Positions 45,991 to 56,630 are shown, counted from the stretch's first letter. The stretch: 64,000 bases of DNA from Erinaceus europaeus (GCF_950295315.1 NC_080175.1:65745353-65809352); one strand, 5' to 3'. Numbers and translations: made by a program. The notes: a model not told the origin generated them from the letters alone.

Positions 45991-46275
45991 TGATGGAGTT
46001 GGGTGCTAGCACAGCGGATTAAGTGCAGTGATACAAAGCACAAGGACCAGCGTAAGAATCCCTGTTTCAGCCCCTGGCTCCCCATCTGCAGGGGAGTAGC
46101 TTCACAGGAGGTGAAGCAGGTCTGCAGGTGTCTATCTTTCTCTTCACTCTCTGTCTTCCCCTACTGTCTCCATTTCTCTCTGTCCTAACAATGACGACAT
46201 CATCAACAACAACAATAATAACTATAACAGTAAAAAAGTAACAAGGGCAACAAAAGGGAAAATAATAAAAAATAT
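45991..46275 (+). mobile_element. SINE, type B
   Basis: Contains gatggagttgggtgctagc, a B box changed to ctgtttcagcccc, ggtgaagcaggtctgcagg, acaatgacgacatcatcaac and caacaaaagggaaaataat. Full length, moderately mutated. Confidence 0.93.
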
Positions 46276-46309
46276 ATATAAAAATTTAAAAAAGAAAATG
46301 AGAAAAAAA

Positions 46310-46462
46310 AAGTTCTATATACTCCAGTACAGCAGTCTGGCTTATGGTAGTGTGGGAGATTGAACATGGTAGTGTGGGAGATTGAACCTGAAACCTGGAA
46401 CTCGGAGCCTCAGTCATGAGAGTCTGTTTGCATAACCAATATGCTATCTCATTCAACTCAAA
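46310..46462 (-). mobile_element. SINE, type D, minus strand, with internal 22-bp duplication
   Basis: atggtagtgtgggagattgaac occurs twice head to tail (46344-46365 and 46366-46387), duplicating the B-box segment. It is followed by ctcagtcatgagagtctg and gcataaccaatatgctatctc. Confidence 0.88.
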
Positions 46463-46574
46463 AGGAAGTGCTCATTTATTAGTATCACCCTTTTCCCTCT
46501 GCACAAGTCAACTACCTGAGAAACAGGTGGATCAAATAATAGTCTCATTGGTCTGCCTAGTAAAGCATCCTGAA

Positions 46575-46790
46575 ATTATTAACTCCAATTCTGACATCAT
46601 CTCCCCAGACAATATCTTTATCCCACCTGCATATTAGCTGTCAGGCCCAGGCAAAAATTAGTAAAGTCATGAGCCCTTTGGAATATACCTAAAATGGAAA
46701 ATAAATTTAAAAAAAAAGAAATTAATGCTAGAGATGCCAACAATTAGAAAAAAAATAGACCTACTAGCTTTTATTAAAATGGAGACCCCA
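46575..46790 (+). mobile_element. Old LINE-1 3' UTR, left part; split by the long L1
   Basis: Contains atctccccagacaatatct, gtcatgagccctttggaat and gacctactagctttt, then aaaatggagacccca. The sequence resumes in register at 61930. A short A-rich insertion-like block (46697-46752) lies inside it. Confidence 0.82.
46776..46790. repeat. Target-site duplication of the long L1, left copy
   Basis: aaaatggagacccca is repeated at 61930-61944. In other copies of the outer repeat (for example 3334-3348 and antisense at 40410-40440) the motif occurs once, confirming duplication on insertion. Confidence 0.88.
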
Positions 46791-46890
46791 GGTCTTTATT
46801 TGAATTTCTCTGACAATCAAAGACTTGGAGCATTTTTTCATGTGTTTCTCAGCCTTTTGGATCTCTTCTGTGCTGTCTTTAAAATTTGTG
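46791..46890 (-). mobile_element. Antisense LINE-1 ORF2 fragment at the 5' junction of the long L1
   Basis: tttatttgaatttctctgac, cattttttcatgtgtttctc and agccttttggatctcttctg match the reverse complement of the ORF2 stretch at about 59990-60065, with substitutions. It lies between the target duplication and the L1 5' end, so it seems to have arrived with that insertion. Confidence 0.75.
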
Positions 46891-48110
46891 CAGAAGGAGG
46901 CGGAGTCAAGATGGTGACTGGAATGTAGCAGCACCCGTGGGTTCTGACATCAACTGCTAGAAAGCCTTGAAAACCTGACCTTCAGAGGGACAAGCAAGGA
47001 GGCATCCTAAAGGTAGACCAATGAGGTGATTATAATTCAATTTGGGTTAAAAATTAGAGCAAAAAGAAAGGAAATATCTTGATTATTTCTCTCAGCCCCC
47101 CTCTCCCCATAACCAGACACTGGGGGTAGGCTCCCCATGGAGCTCCTTTCTTTACCAAGATTCCTGGCCCACTGGGTGCCATTAAACCCTGCTTCCAAAT
47201 CTCTAGGCTATTTCTGTTGTTCCTCTGAGTAAGGGACTTAGACCCATTCAAGTGACAATTAGCAATCAAACAAGCCTCACCCAGCCTGCTTGAAAGTTTT
47301 TTTTTTTGTTTCCTTTTTTTCACGTTTGTTTTGTATTGTGTTTTCTTTCTCAATCAGTTGTCTAGACTAAATGTATATAGGCTAACAGGGAGCTGTCTAA
47401 GCTGTAGACCCACTGCTTGGGCTTTTTACTCTGTTCTATTTTACAAGTACCATTATATATACATGCATATCCCTCCCCCCCCAGGTGACCAAAATTAACT
47501 CTTAGTATACTTTCCATTGCTAGACAACAAGAATTATCACCCACTGTGAGATAAACTTGTCTTACTTTTCATACCTCCTCTATACACTATCACCCTTCTC
47601 CCACCTTAATATATATATCCTTTCACTGCTTTTTTTTCTGTTTCATTCTTTTTTCTTTTCTCTATTTTCTTCCTCTGTATTCCTTTCTCCCTTCCTCCTC
47701 CCTCTGCATTCTGAATTCAATGATACTTATTTGTGAACTATTTCAGGGAAGAAGTCTGACTCAGAGCGGACTCTTTGTGTGTGTGTCTCTGCTCTACTTC
47801 CCCTTCCCATCTTGCTACTCCTAGAATCTACAGTGGACAGTAGATTTGCATAATTCTCTATTCCTGCTATCCCTTTTTTCCTTTCTCTTGCTTTCTAATT
47901 TAGATTTGGTTGCTATTTTTTCTTGAACTGGAGACATTGTGGGACTAACTGGTATTGGTTAAACTGCTTCAGTCATTGCTTTAGTTACTATTGTAGTTTC
48001 TGAGGGTGGTGACTGCATTTGTCATAAAGGTATTTAGTATAGTGTGGCTTGTACATAAAACAAAGCAACTGAGGAACAACAGAACATAAAAATAAAAACA
48101 CACATTAAAA
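46891..48110 (+). other. LINE-1 5' UTR
   Basis: About 1.2 kb upstream of ORF1. It contains pyrimidine-rich blocks (tttttttctgtttcattc, cttctctattttcttcc) and no credible ORF; the minus-strand frames at 47054-47353 and 47362-47544 are motif-free. Confidence 0.8.
46907..46916 (+). promoter_or_regulatory. YY1-like site at L1 5' end
   Basis: CAAGATGGTG lies about 15 bases from the L1 5' end. Human L1 has a YY1 site CAAGATGGC at the equivalent place that helps set the transcription start. Functional equivalence here is inferred. Confidence 0.5.
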
Positions 48111-49032
48111 ATGGGTAGATCAAGAGCAAATATAACTGCTAATACAATGAATGAAGAAAAGAGCCTAGAAGAAACTACAAATCAGCCAGAAGTAACCATA
48201 GATAAGAAAAGCATGCAAGCAATAGTAAATTTATTAATCACAGAAATGAAAACAACTTTGGAGGAAAGGAATAGTATTAGGGAAACAACAGATGAGACCC
48301 TCAAGGAAAATACTAACTACCTTGAGGCAATTAGAGAATTGAAAGCTGAAATAACTGTAATGAAGAAAGCAGCCGAGGGAAGGGAAAGCAGACTAGCAGA
48401 AGCAGAAAACAGAATTAGCCAGACAGAGGATGAGCTAGAGAAAACTAAGAAAGAGTTGAAAGAGCTCAAAAAGAGATTGAGAGACACTGAAAACAACAAC
48501 AGAGACATATGGATGATCTCAAAAGAAGTAACATTCGTATAATTGACCTGCCAGAGGAAGAAAGAGAGGAAGGGTAAGCAAGCATTCTAGAGGAAATAAT
48601 AGAAGAAAACTTCCCTGACCTGAACAACAGAAAGGACATTAAGATCCAAGAGGCTCAGAGAGTCCCAAACAGAATCAACCCAGATCTGAAGACACATCAT
48701 AGTCACAATGAAAAGAAGTAAGGATAAAGAAAGGATCCCAAAGGCTGCAAGAGAAAAACAAAAAAATCACATATAGGGGAAAACCTATAAGACTATCAGC
48801 ATACTTCTCTACCCAAACTCTAAAGGCCAGAAGAGAATGGCAAGATATCTATCGAGCCCTAAATGAAAAAGGGTTTCAACCAAGGATAATATATCCTGCT
48901 AGACTTTCATTCAAACTAGATGGAGTCATCAAAACCTTCTCAGACAAACAACAGTTAAAGGAAGCAACTATCACCAAACCAGCCCTGAAAGAGGTTCTAA
49001 AAGACCGCTTACAAACAAGAACATCACTATAA
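48111..49032 (+). pseudogene. LINE-1 ORF1 (RNA-binding protein), frameshifted
   Basis: The first 143 codons are open (48111-48542) and include a long heptad-rich coiled coil: KAAEGRESRLAEAENR followed by ELEKTKKELKELKKRL. Then a frameshift occurs, after which the RRM/C-terminal words continue (for example RKDIKIQEAQRVPNR and ARREWQDIY in another frame) to a stop at 49030-49032. The product would be the trimeric L1 RNA chaperone; this copy cannot make it. Confidence 0.88.
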
Positions 49033-49067
49033 TATTTGCAACATATCAAATAAAAACTTGTTGAACA

Positions 49068-49721
49068 ATGGCACTACAACACATTAAATCCATAATATCA
49101 GTAAATGTCAATGGCTTAAACTCACCCATCAAAAGGCACAGAGTGGGGGGGATGGATCAGAAAACATAACCCAACTATATGCTGCTTGCAACAATCCCAC
49201 TTGACCCAACAAGATAAACATAGACTTAAAGTGAAAGGATGGAAAACTATCCTTCAGGCTAATGGACCACAAAAAAGGGCAGGAACAGCCATTCTCATCT
49301 CTGACACAATAGATTTTAAATTAAATAAAGTCATAAAAGATAGGCAAGGACATTACATAATGATTAGAGGATCAATCAACCAAGAAGATATAACAATTAT
49401 TAACATCTATGCACCCAATGAGGGACCATCTAAATACATCAAACACCTTCTCAAAGAACTTCAAAAATACATCAATAGTAATACAATAATAGTGGGAAAC
49501 TTTAACACCCCACTCTCACACTTAGATCAACAAAACACAGAAGCAACAAAGAAACAAGAGAATTAAATGAAGAAATGGACAGACTAGACCTCTTGGACAT
49601 TTTCAGAGCTCTTCACCTCTAAAAATTGGAATACACATTCTTTTCAAATCCACACAACACATAAGGATAGACCACGTTAGGCCACAAAGACAGCATCAAT
49701 AAATTCAAGAGCATTGAAATC
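49068..49721 (+). pseudogene. LINE-1 ORF2, 5' part: APE endonuclease
   Basis: The start ATG at 49068 opens a typical L1 frame (HIKSIISVNVNGLNSPIKRH) that shifts after a G-run near 49145. The main open piece is 49186-49566. The conserved GDFNTP box, holding catalytic Asp145 and Asn147 in the human enzyme, reads GNFNTP at 49496-49513, so that acidic residue is lost. The ORF is cut by the provirus after 49721 and resumes at 57425. Confidence 0.9.
49716..49721. repeat. Provirus target-site duplication, left copy
   Basis: gaaatc directly abuts the LTR; the other copy is at 57419-57424. Joining at this hexamer gives continuous L1 ORF2 text. Confidence 0.92.
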
Positions 49722-50067
49722 TGTTGTTGTTGCCAGGTGTCGGGCTGCACCACGGAGAAGAGAGAGAGAGGAGGTCTGGAACAAGTGGGGTACACAAATC
49801 TTTATTATAGGATGGGGGGTGGCTCAGGCCATGTGGAGTCAGCCGACAATGGCTGTCCCCACGACCTCACCATGGGGCGAGAAAGGAGAGAGCACAGAGA
49901 GAGGAGAGAGAGGGAGCCGAGAGCCCAGAGAGAGCAGGGGGGTGAGGGGGCTTTTATTGGGCAACAACCAGGGGTGATGTGTGGGGGCAGGATTGGTTGA
50001 AGGGGGCACAGCGGGGCGTGGTAAAACCTGGGGGCAGAGACTGCATCAGAATAATTCCTCAGCGTCA
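49722..50067 (-). repeat. Provirus 3' LTR
   Basis: 346 bp. On the minus strand it runs from TGACGCTGAGGAATTATTC to ...CAACAACAACA. It contains a TATA-like CCAATAAAAGCC and, downstream, the poly(A) signal AATAAAG followed by a GT-rich stretch. It pairs with 57069-57418. Confidence 0.95.
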
Positions 50068-50084
50068 TCTCCTCCTTTTCCTTT
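50068..50084 (-). promoter_or_regulatory. Polypurine tract
   Basis: On the minus strand AAAGGAAAAGGAGGAGA directly precedes the 3' LTR. This 17-nt purine run is the expected primer site for plus-strand DNA synthesis. Confidence 0.9.
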
Positions 50085-51969
50085 ATATCTAAATGGACAC
50101 AGTAAAGAAAAATGGAATGGAGCAGGCTTACATGTTTTTAAGGAATGCCATGCTCAGGTGGTAAGATGTAGGACTTTCTGTGGAGGAGGGAATGGCTGCC
50201 AACCTTGTGAGATTTATGTGTCCCCCTGTGCTCAACCCCTCTTTAGAAAGAGAGACTTACCTGGAGGGACTCATCTCATAGGTATAAGCGCACCCTGCTC
50301 AACCATCTTTTCACAATATCTCTACATCTTTTCTATCTTTATATCTAGTCATAGCATAAGGTGGTTCAAGGTCTGTGAAAGATATCATGGTGTAGGGGTG
50401 AGCATAAACCTTTTGGGCATAAACTTAAATGATATGACAAAACAGGAAGGGACAAGAGGGGAGTAGTAAAAGCCAATGTGATGTGAAGGGAAGGATTGGT
50501 GTGTAAAGGAACATTCCCTGCTTGGGGGGGGGGGGCAAGGGTACATAATGAGGGGGAGGCAGGAGGGCATGACCCACCAAACAGAGGGGCTATTTGGCAT
50601 TGTCTGTAAGGCAACAGTCTGTAAAGTCTATGAACTACTCAGGATCAGTCTATGAAAAATCAGCAGTATGAAGGGAAATAAGCTGCTTTAAAATTGTGTA
50701 AAGTGTCTATAGGGTATGCCAGTAAGTCCGATACAAGTCTCAGTCCAAAGTGGATTGCTAGGGGGAGAATTGGCAGGGGATGAGACATTGCATGAGGGAG
50801 GTCAGCCGCTGGAATTCTGCTTTTCTGTAGATAGCCAGCTGGAACCACCAACACGTGACAGGCAAATCAGAAGCAGGAACAGCAAGCAGGTATTAAGAAA
50901 GTTCTGTCCTTGGAGTCTGTGTATCAGGTTCTTCAGATCGCGTTGAGTGACATCTACGGTTTCGGGGGGTGTGTCACTGTAGTCGTGCCATCTAGTGGGT
51001 GATGTCAGGGTGTGCAGGGATTCAGATGGTTTTTCCAGGATTCCTGTGAAAGAAACACAAACAATCTGCTTCTCGTGGTTAATTGAAACTTATAACAAGT
51101 TAGAGGTTTATTATAGTTGATATCTCGATGATTATAATTGGTTTAAATATCTTTATGATTTTATTTAAAGGTCATCTAATGTGACCTCCTGCAGCAGTCT
51201 CTGCAGCAGGATCTTGAGACCAATTTTTGTTAAAATATGTATTTTAAACAGACCCAAATTGCTTAGAGAGTTAATGCATTTTCGTGACAATGATGTTAAC
51301 ATTTACAGTGCCAGATTGATGCTAGATCTGTTGTGGATTAATTTCCACAAGATAGTTTACAGGGCACTTTTGGGGGCCCTCCAAAGGTGTCCTGTATAGA
51401 GAATTTATATTTTAGTTTTGGGAATGTATAGTCACGTTAAGCATTTAGACTTTTACCTTACATAGTTAGTTACCTTAGCAAATTAATTTTTACCTTGTCT
51501 GGTAATAATGTAGCTGTAGGGTTACACTTTTGACCGTTAAGTTAGTGTTACCAAACTTGAGAAATACCCATAAACATTTAGTTATAACACACTGGAGGAA
51601 AAAGAACTTTTGTTATAAAAACATATCATTTTAAAAACAAATTTATATCTGTCATTAGTCACACAGTTTAAGACTAAACACTTACATATATACCAAAACT
51701 ATATATAAAAATCAAAAGAGGGAGAAAAACAAGAATTTTGGAATGTTTCTGGACATCTCCAGAAACTTTGGCTGCGTCCAGCATTTTTGTATAAAGCCAA
51801 TTACCTTTTAGAGTACTCCAAGCAGATGGGTCATGCAAAAAAAATTTTTTTTGTCATTCAACACACTCACTCACAAAACACAACTGGCCAGTTATAATAT
51901 AAGACATTCAGGGAAAGGGTAGGAGAGAGGTCTCTGTGAGCCAGATTTTGTAGGTTCTGCCATGTCGTA
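50085..51969 (-). other. Post-integrase region of provirus without recognisable env
   Basis: About 1.9 kb where env would lie. I find no surface/TM-subunit signature, no CX6C motif and no long frame. A splice-acceptor-like tttctttcacag ends at 51044 on the minus strand. It opens about 80 codons to a stop at 50802-50804, with a hydrophobic run NTCLLFLLLICLSRV near 50860-50905. A donor-like CCAGGTAAGT lies at about 50255-50264. AT-rich sequence fills 51100-51840. A 65-codon frame (51867-52064) overlaps the end of pol. Confidence 0.6.
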
Positions 51970-52812
51970 TTACAGGTCCTGGGATGTATCCTGCATCTGG
52001 TCCTCTTGTAGTATTTCTTGTTCTTCAGGGATAACAGTGCCATCCTGTGGGTATTGTTGGACATAGCAGGCAGGAACCCAGACAGGTTTAGAGAAATTTT
52101 GAGGGAAAGCGCATGTGAAACCCCTTCCCATGGTCAATAGGGGGTCAGGCCCTTTCCAAATTTTATCAAGTGGGTCTTTCCATTTGACCTTAATGGATGG
52201 GAGGGTAGATGGTGTTTGCCAGTGAAGAATGATAGGAGGTAGGTCCGAATTATTGTAAATATTAAAGAGATTTAATGTGGTTAAGGCTTTTGCTAGCTGG
52301 ATATTGGGGGGATATGTTCCTCCTTTACCTTTATTTAATTGAGCCTTCAGAGTTTGATGGACCCTCTCAACAATGCCTTGTCCCTGTGGATTATAAGGAA
52401 TGTCTTTGGTATGAGTAATATTCCAGAGGGAACAAAAATCTTTAAATTGTTTGCTTGTAAATGTAGCTACATTGTCTGTTTTCAGTTGAAGAGTTAAGCT
52501 CATCACGGCAAAACAGGAGAGCATTTGGCTTATAAGCTTTTTAGAGCTTTCTCCTTTCTGAGCTGTAGCCCACGTAAATTTAGAAAAGGTATCAACTGAA
52601 ACAAACACATACTTTTATTTGCCAAAGTTTGGTATGTGGGTGACATCAATTTGCCAAATAGCATTAGCTTTTAAACCTCAGGGGTTAGGTGTCTTTATGA
52701 GACTTGCACATGAAGAGCATGTAGCGAGACTATGTTTTAACTGTGGTAAAGGAACATCAGGAAATCGAGCTCAAAGGCCTTTAAGATTAACATGGGTTAG
52801 AGAATGAAAATT
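51970..52812 (-). pseudogene. pol: Provirus pol, integrase part
   Basis: The zinc-binding region (H, H, then CSSC) is traceable upstream of the core. The core has the three acidic positions of the D,D-35-E triad: QIDVTH, KTDNVATF and GIVERVHQ, with NPQGQG just before the Glu. The usual KTDNG Gly is Val. A TAA at 52615-52617 separates the first Asp from the rest. The C-terminal SH3-like end includes WKGPDPLL and WVPACYVQQ. The enzyme would integrate viral DNA; this copy is truncated. Confidence 0.9.
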
Positions 52813-53051
52813 AGCAGGATCAGAGACAGAGACTGGGAAAGTTCCTGTGGAGGCAAGATGTTCAACTGCAGCATTCCCTTCGGACAGGGAACCAGGAAGA
52901 GGGCTGTGGGAACGAAGGTGTTGAATATACAGTGGTTGGGTTCAAGAACAGAGCATAGAGGCAATTTGAATCGAGAGGGGAAAGTGGGTTGTCATCAATT
53001 TTCACATAAGAACGAGCAAGCCATGGAAGTAAGTTAACAGTATACACACTG

Positions 53052-53477
53052 TCAGAAAAAAAGGTTGAAGGATTCAGATACAGCTTTTAATGCAAGGAAA
53101 ACAGCATAAAGTTCTTTGTACTGAGGGGAATTCTCAGGAAGCTCAGTAAAGAGAGGTTTAGGAGATTGTTTGTCTGGGTAATATATAAGGGCTGCAGCTC
53201 CCTTTTTTCCGCCATCAGTAAAGACAGTAGGAGCAGAGGGAATGGGATCCCAAGAGAAAAGTTTAGGTGCTAGTAGAGGCAAAAGAGGCAAAGAAGCTAT
53301 CAATTTATTAGAAGGAAAATGGTTATCTATTTGTCCTGGAAACCCCACGAAGCTTATGGCAAAATGGGAATGATGGCATATAAGCCACTCTGTATCTGTG
53401 AGAGAAAAGGGCAGGATAATTAAATCTGGTTCTTTCCCTAAGACCTGCACAGACCTATTTCTCCCTTGGCGAACCAT
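53052..53477 (-). pseudogene. pol: Provirus pol, RNase H part
   Basis: TVFTDGGKKGAAAL supplies the first catalytic Asp and KELYAVFLALKA the Glu. The next Asp-containing segment (SDSVYTVNLL) follows in a shifted frame after a T-run near 53054-53061, so the frame breaks inside the domain. It is separated from the RT open frame by about 130 bp of shifted sequence. Confidence 0.88.
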
Positions 53478-53608
53478 GAATGCTAACGCGTCTATCTCAG
53501 TGAGGAGTCTTGGAGCTCATCCTACTGGTGTGTGAAGCCACTTGAGAACCCCATGGTCTTGCCACAATGCCTGTACTACTGTGGGGGTGGAGTTAAAGAT
53601 TAGAAGGT

Positions 53609-54660
53609 TTACCGGAGAGGAGGGGAGAATCGAACAAGGTGCATGTCCTGGAGGGCCTGGTTAACCCTTTCTAGTGCCAAGGAGGCCTCGGGAGTTAACT
53701 TACATTTTGAGGAGGGCTGTTTTTTCCCTTTCAACAGGTCAAACAGTGGTTGGAGGCAGCTTGTAGGCAGGTAGAGATACTGCCTAAGCCAATTTAAATT
53801 TCCTAGAAAACTTTGTAAAGAAGCAAGAATAAGGTTAGAAGGAAAGGTGACATTAGGTTTTAAGGGATGAATTTGTGTTAGAGAAATCTCTGAACCTAGG
53901 AAAGATATTGGAGGAATTCGCTGTATCTTCTCAGGAGCTACATTAAGGCCACTTTTATTTAATGCAGGAATGAGAAAATCACATAAGGCATAGAGATCTG
54001 TATCTGATTTTCCCCATTTGAAAATATCATCTGTATAATGAAAAACATTAAGGCCCTTATGAATATATGGGGAAAGGGCAGATTTAACAGCCTCCTGACA
54101 AATTGTAGGACTATTGGCCATACTCTGGGGCAGCACCACCCATTCAAATCTATCAGCAGGGCGTTATTAATAGAAGGAACATAGAAGGCAAAACGTTTAC
54201 AATCTTGCAGATGCAAGGGAATAGAGAAAAAACAATCTTGTATATCAATAGCTATGATTGGATTTCCTGTGGGAATTACAGAAGCAAGAGGAAAACCCCT
54301 TTGGGGGGAGCCCCAGACCTGCATGGTTTTATTTACCGCATGGAGATCTTGAAGGAGGTGCCATTTTCCCAAGCGCTTTTTAATCACAAAGACAGGAGTA
54401 TTCCATGGACTTCGAGAATGACGAATGTGTCCCAAGGACAACTGCTCTCGGCTGAGATCTTGAAGGAGGCACCATTTTCCCAAGCGCTTTTTAATCACAA
54501 AGACAGGAGTATTCCATGGGCTTACAGAATGGCGAATGTGTCCTAAGGACAACTGATCTCGGACGAGCTCTTTTAAAATTTCTAGTTTATCCCTAGGTAA
54601 AGGCCACTGTTCCACCCAGACAGGCTCATTAGAAAGCCAGCCTAAGCAGGGAGTTTGCAT
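53609..54660 (-). pseudogene. pol: Provirus pol, reverse transcriptase part, with internal duplication
   Basis: Starts near [16 protein letters not shown]. The fingers motif [17 protein letters not shown] occurs twice because of a 111-bp in-frame tandem duplication (plus-strand 54343-54453 and 54454-54564). Then come [15 protein letters not shown] (motif A), NSPTICQ (motif B), a frameshift near 54150, and the catalytic box as YTDD rather than the common YMDD. The thumb (SFLGSEISL, SLQSFLGNLNWLRQYL) is present. The duplication and the frameshift each argue against activity. Confidence 0.92.
54343..54564. repeat. 111-bp tandem duplication inside RT
   Basis: gagatcttgaaggagg begins each unit (54343 and 54454). 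The units differ at about ten sites and keep the frame (37 codons each). Confidence 0.93.
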
Positions 54661-54674
54661 ACGAACAGTGGCAG

Positions 54675-55121
54675 CTAGTATTGGGGGTGCTGATTAGATC
54701 TGGTCTTGCAGGAGCGAGTGTTACGCTCTACAGAGGTATCTGTGGATATCCTAACATCAAGACATTCTAGAAGATCCCTGCCCAGTAGGTTGGTGCTAAT
54801 GTTATCTACCAAAGGGCGGAAGTGTCCAGTAGAGCCTTCTGGGTCTTCCCACACGAGCAAATCTCGTGTGCGAAATGATGGGGTCATCCCTCCTACTCCA
54901 TGTATACTGGGTCCAGGGAGGAGGTCCCAATCTTGGGGAACCTCTTCTTGCCTTAAAATCGTCTTTTCTGCCCCCATGTCAATCAAAAATTTAAAAGTAA
55001 TATTGCCAATCTTTACTGTCATAGAAGGGTGACCTCGTTCTAAAACAGGAGTGGTCCACAAAATTTCAGGCCCCGAATTTGTACCATTCACGAGCGTGCC
55101 ATCTTTGTGAAAATTTGACCA
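54675..55121 (-). pseudogene. pro: Provirus protease
   Basis: Retroviral aspartic protease layout: substrate-binding start KIGNITFKFLIDMGAEKTIL, flap HGVGGMTP and C-terminal NLLGRDLL. The active-site triplet reads DMG instead of DTG or DSG, which should impair the enzyme. It is in the same frame as the second Gag zinc knuckle directly upstream. A -1 shift near 54660-54680 would lead to the pol frame, as is usual for this class. Confidence 0.9.
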
Positions 55122-55184
55122 ACAATCTCTCTTCCAGTGAAACCCTTTACTACATCTTGGACAGACCGTACGTGGCTTCTGGCT

Positions 55185-55320
55185 CCCTGACTGAAGGAGG
55201 GGTTGTCCTGATTGGAGGTGGGGTTGCCCTGACTGGAGGCAGGATTTTCCTGACTGGAGGCAACTGGAGGCATGGTAGCTCTAACTGGAGGCGGGGTTGC
55301 CCTGACTGGAGGCGTGGTCG
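55185..55320. repeat. Imperfect 21-bp repeats in gag between the zinc knuckles
   Basis: ggttgccctgactggaggc and variants recur about six times, giving LQSGQP-type heptapeptides on the minus strand. One of the gag frameshifts falls inside this array. Confidence 0.8.
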
Positions 55321-56317
55321 CAGCTTATCTGGACATTGGTTACGCCAATGCCCTTGGCGACCGCACTGAAAGCAGGCCCCGTTTTGATTACGCGGGTTAA
55401 CTGCATAAACCTGTGTCGTAGCGGGTGCCACATAATTGCCTGATGTAAGTTCCTGTGTCACTAAAATCCAATTATCTGGGTGTAGGTGTTTAAGATTAAG
55501 GCATGCCTGACGGAATTGTGGTATCATGACATCCCAGACAATAGAGCACAGGAGTAGAGAGTGGATGTCAGGATTACAAACCTTTCTCTCTAAGTTTGTC
55601 CTCACCCTTGACATGAAGCTCGCTAATGATTCATCAGTGCCTTGGCGAAGACAGTTAATGGAAACTGATGAATCTCCATTGGGTGGGGTCACCCTTTCCC
55701 ATGCTTGTGTTGCACAGATGCGTATCTGTTCAAAATAACCAGTTGGAAACCTGGCTTCTGCCTGCTGACTTCCAGATTCAAATGCTCCTGCTCCAAACAG
55801 AGCATCAAAATTCCATTCTACCTGTTTGTTACTATTTTCCTGCGATTGTCTAAAGCATTCATCGTGGAAGCATGCTGTCCACTGAAGGTAGAGGGGATCT
55901 GGGAGTGCAGCACAAGACAGGTCTTTCCAGTCCTGGGGGGTGTTAAGGTGCTGGTAAAAACTCCTTAAAATGGACTTAGTCCATGGCTCATGAATTTCAT
56001 CATCCCTGACCACTTGTCTGAATTCTCTGAGCTCTTTAGAGGAGTATGGGTGCCATGCCTGAGGGTTTTGTCTAGAGGGAGCCACGTTTACCAGGAAGGT
56101 ATGGATTTGGTTCCATGATGCTGGGGAGAGAGCTATGGAAGTGGAAGGTGCAGTGGAAACTGCTGTAGTGGCTGCAGGGGAAACTGAACCGATATCTACG
56201 GGGATGGAGCTCTCAGGGCGGACTGCACGTGGTTTAAGGTCCTTGAATGCTGAAAAAATATCCTTTTAACTCTTGTATCTCAGCCACAAGGTCTCTTAAT
56301 GATGACGTATCAGCGGG

Positions 56318-56630
56318 GGGAGGATTTAGGGAAGCAGGAACCGGAACCGTGGGGTCAACAGAAGGCGGGCTTAGAGAGGCGGATACCGGAACCACGGGGT
56401 CAACAGAAGGCGGGCTTAGAGAGGCGGATACCAGAACCACGGTGTCAACAGAAGGCGGGCTTAGAGAGGCAGATACCAGAACCACAGGGTCAACAGAAGG
56501 CGGGCTTAAAGAGGCGGATACCAGAACCACGGGGTCAACAGAAGGCGGGCTTAGAGAGGTGGATACCGGAACCACGGGGTCAACAAAAGGCGGGTTTAGA
56601 GAAACGGAAACCGGAACTGGGCCGGCAGGA
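56318..56630. repeat. 45-bp minisatellite in gag, about seven units
   Basis: Unit ggcgggcttagagaggcgga... repeats at 45-bp steps and encodes SASLSPPSVDPVVLV-type 15-mers on the minus strand. The central units are nearly identical; the outer ones diverge. Confidence 0.95.

Noticed and set aside
56318..56630. Regular 45-bp repeats resembling a CRISPR array
   Set aside because: The units are head to tail without distinct spacers, keep a reading frame inside retroviral gag, and lie in mammalian DNA; it is a coding minisatellite.
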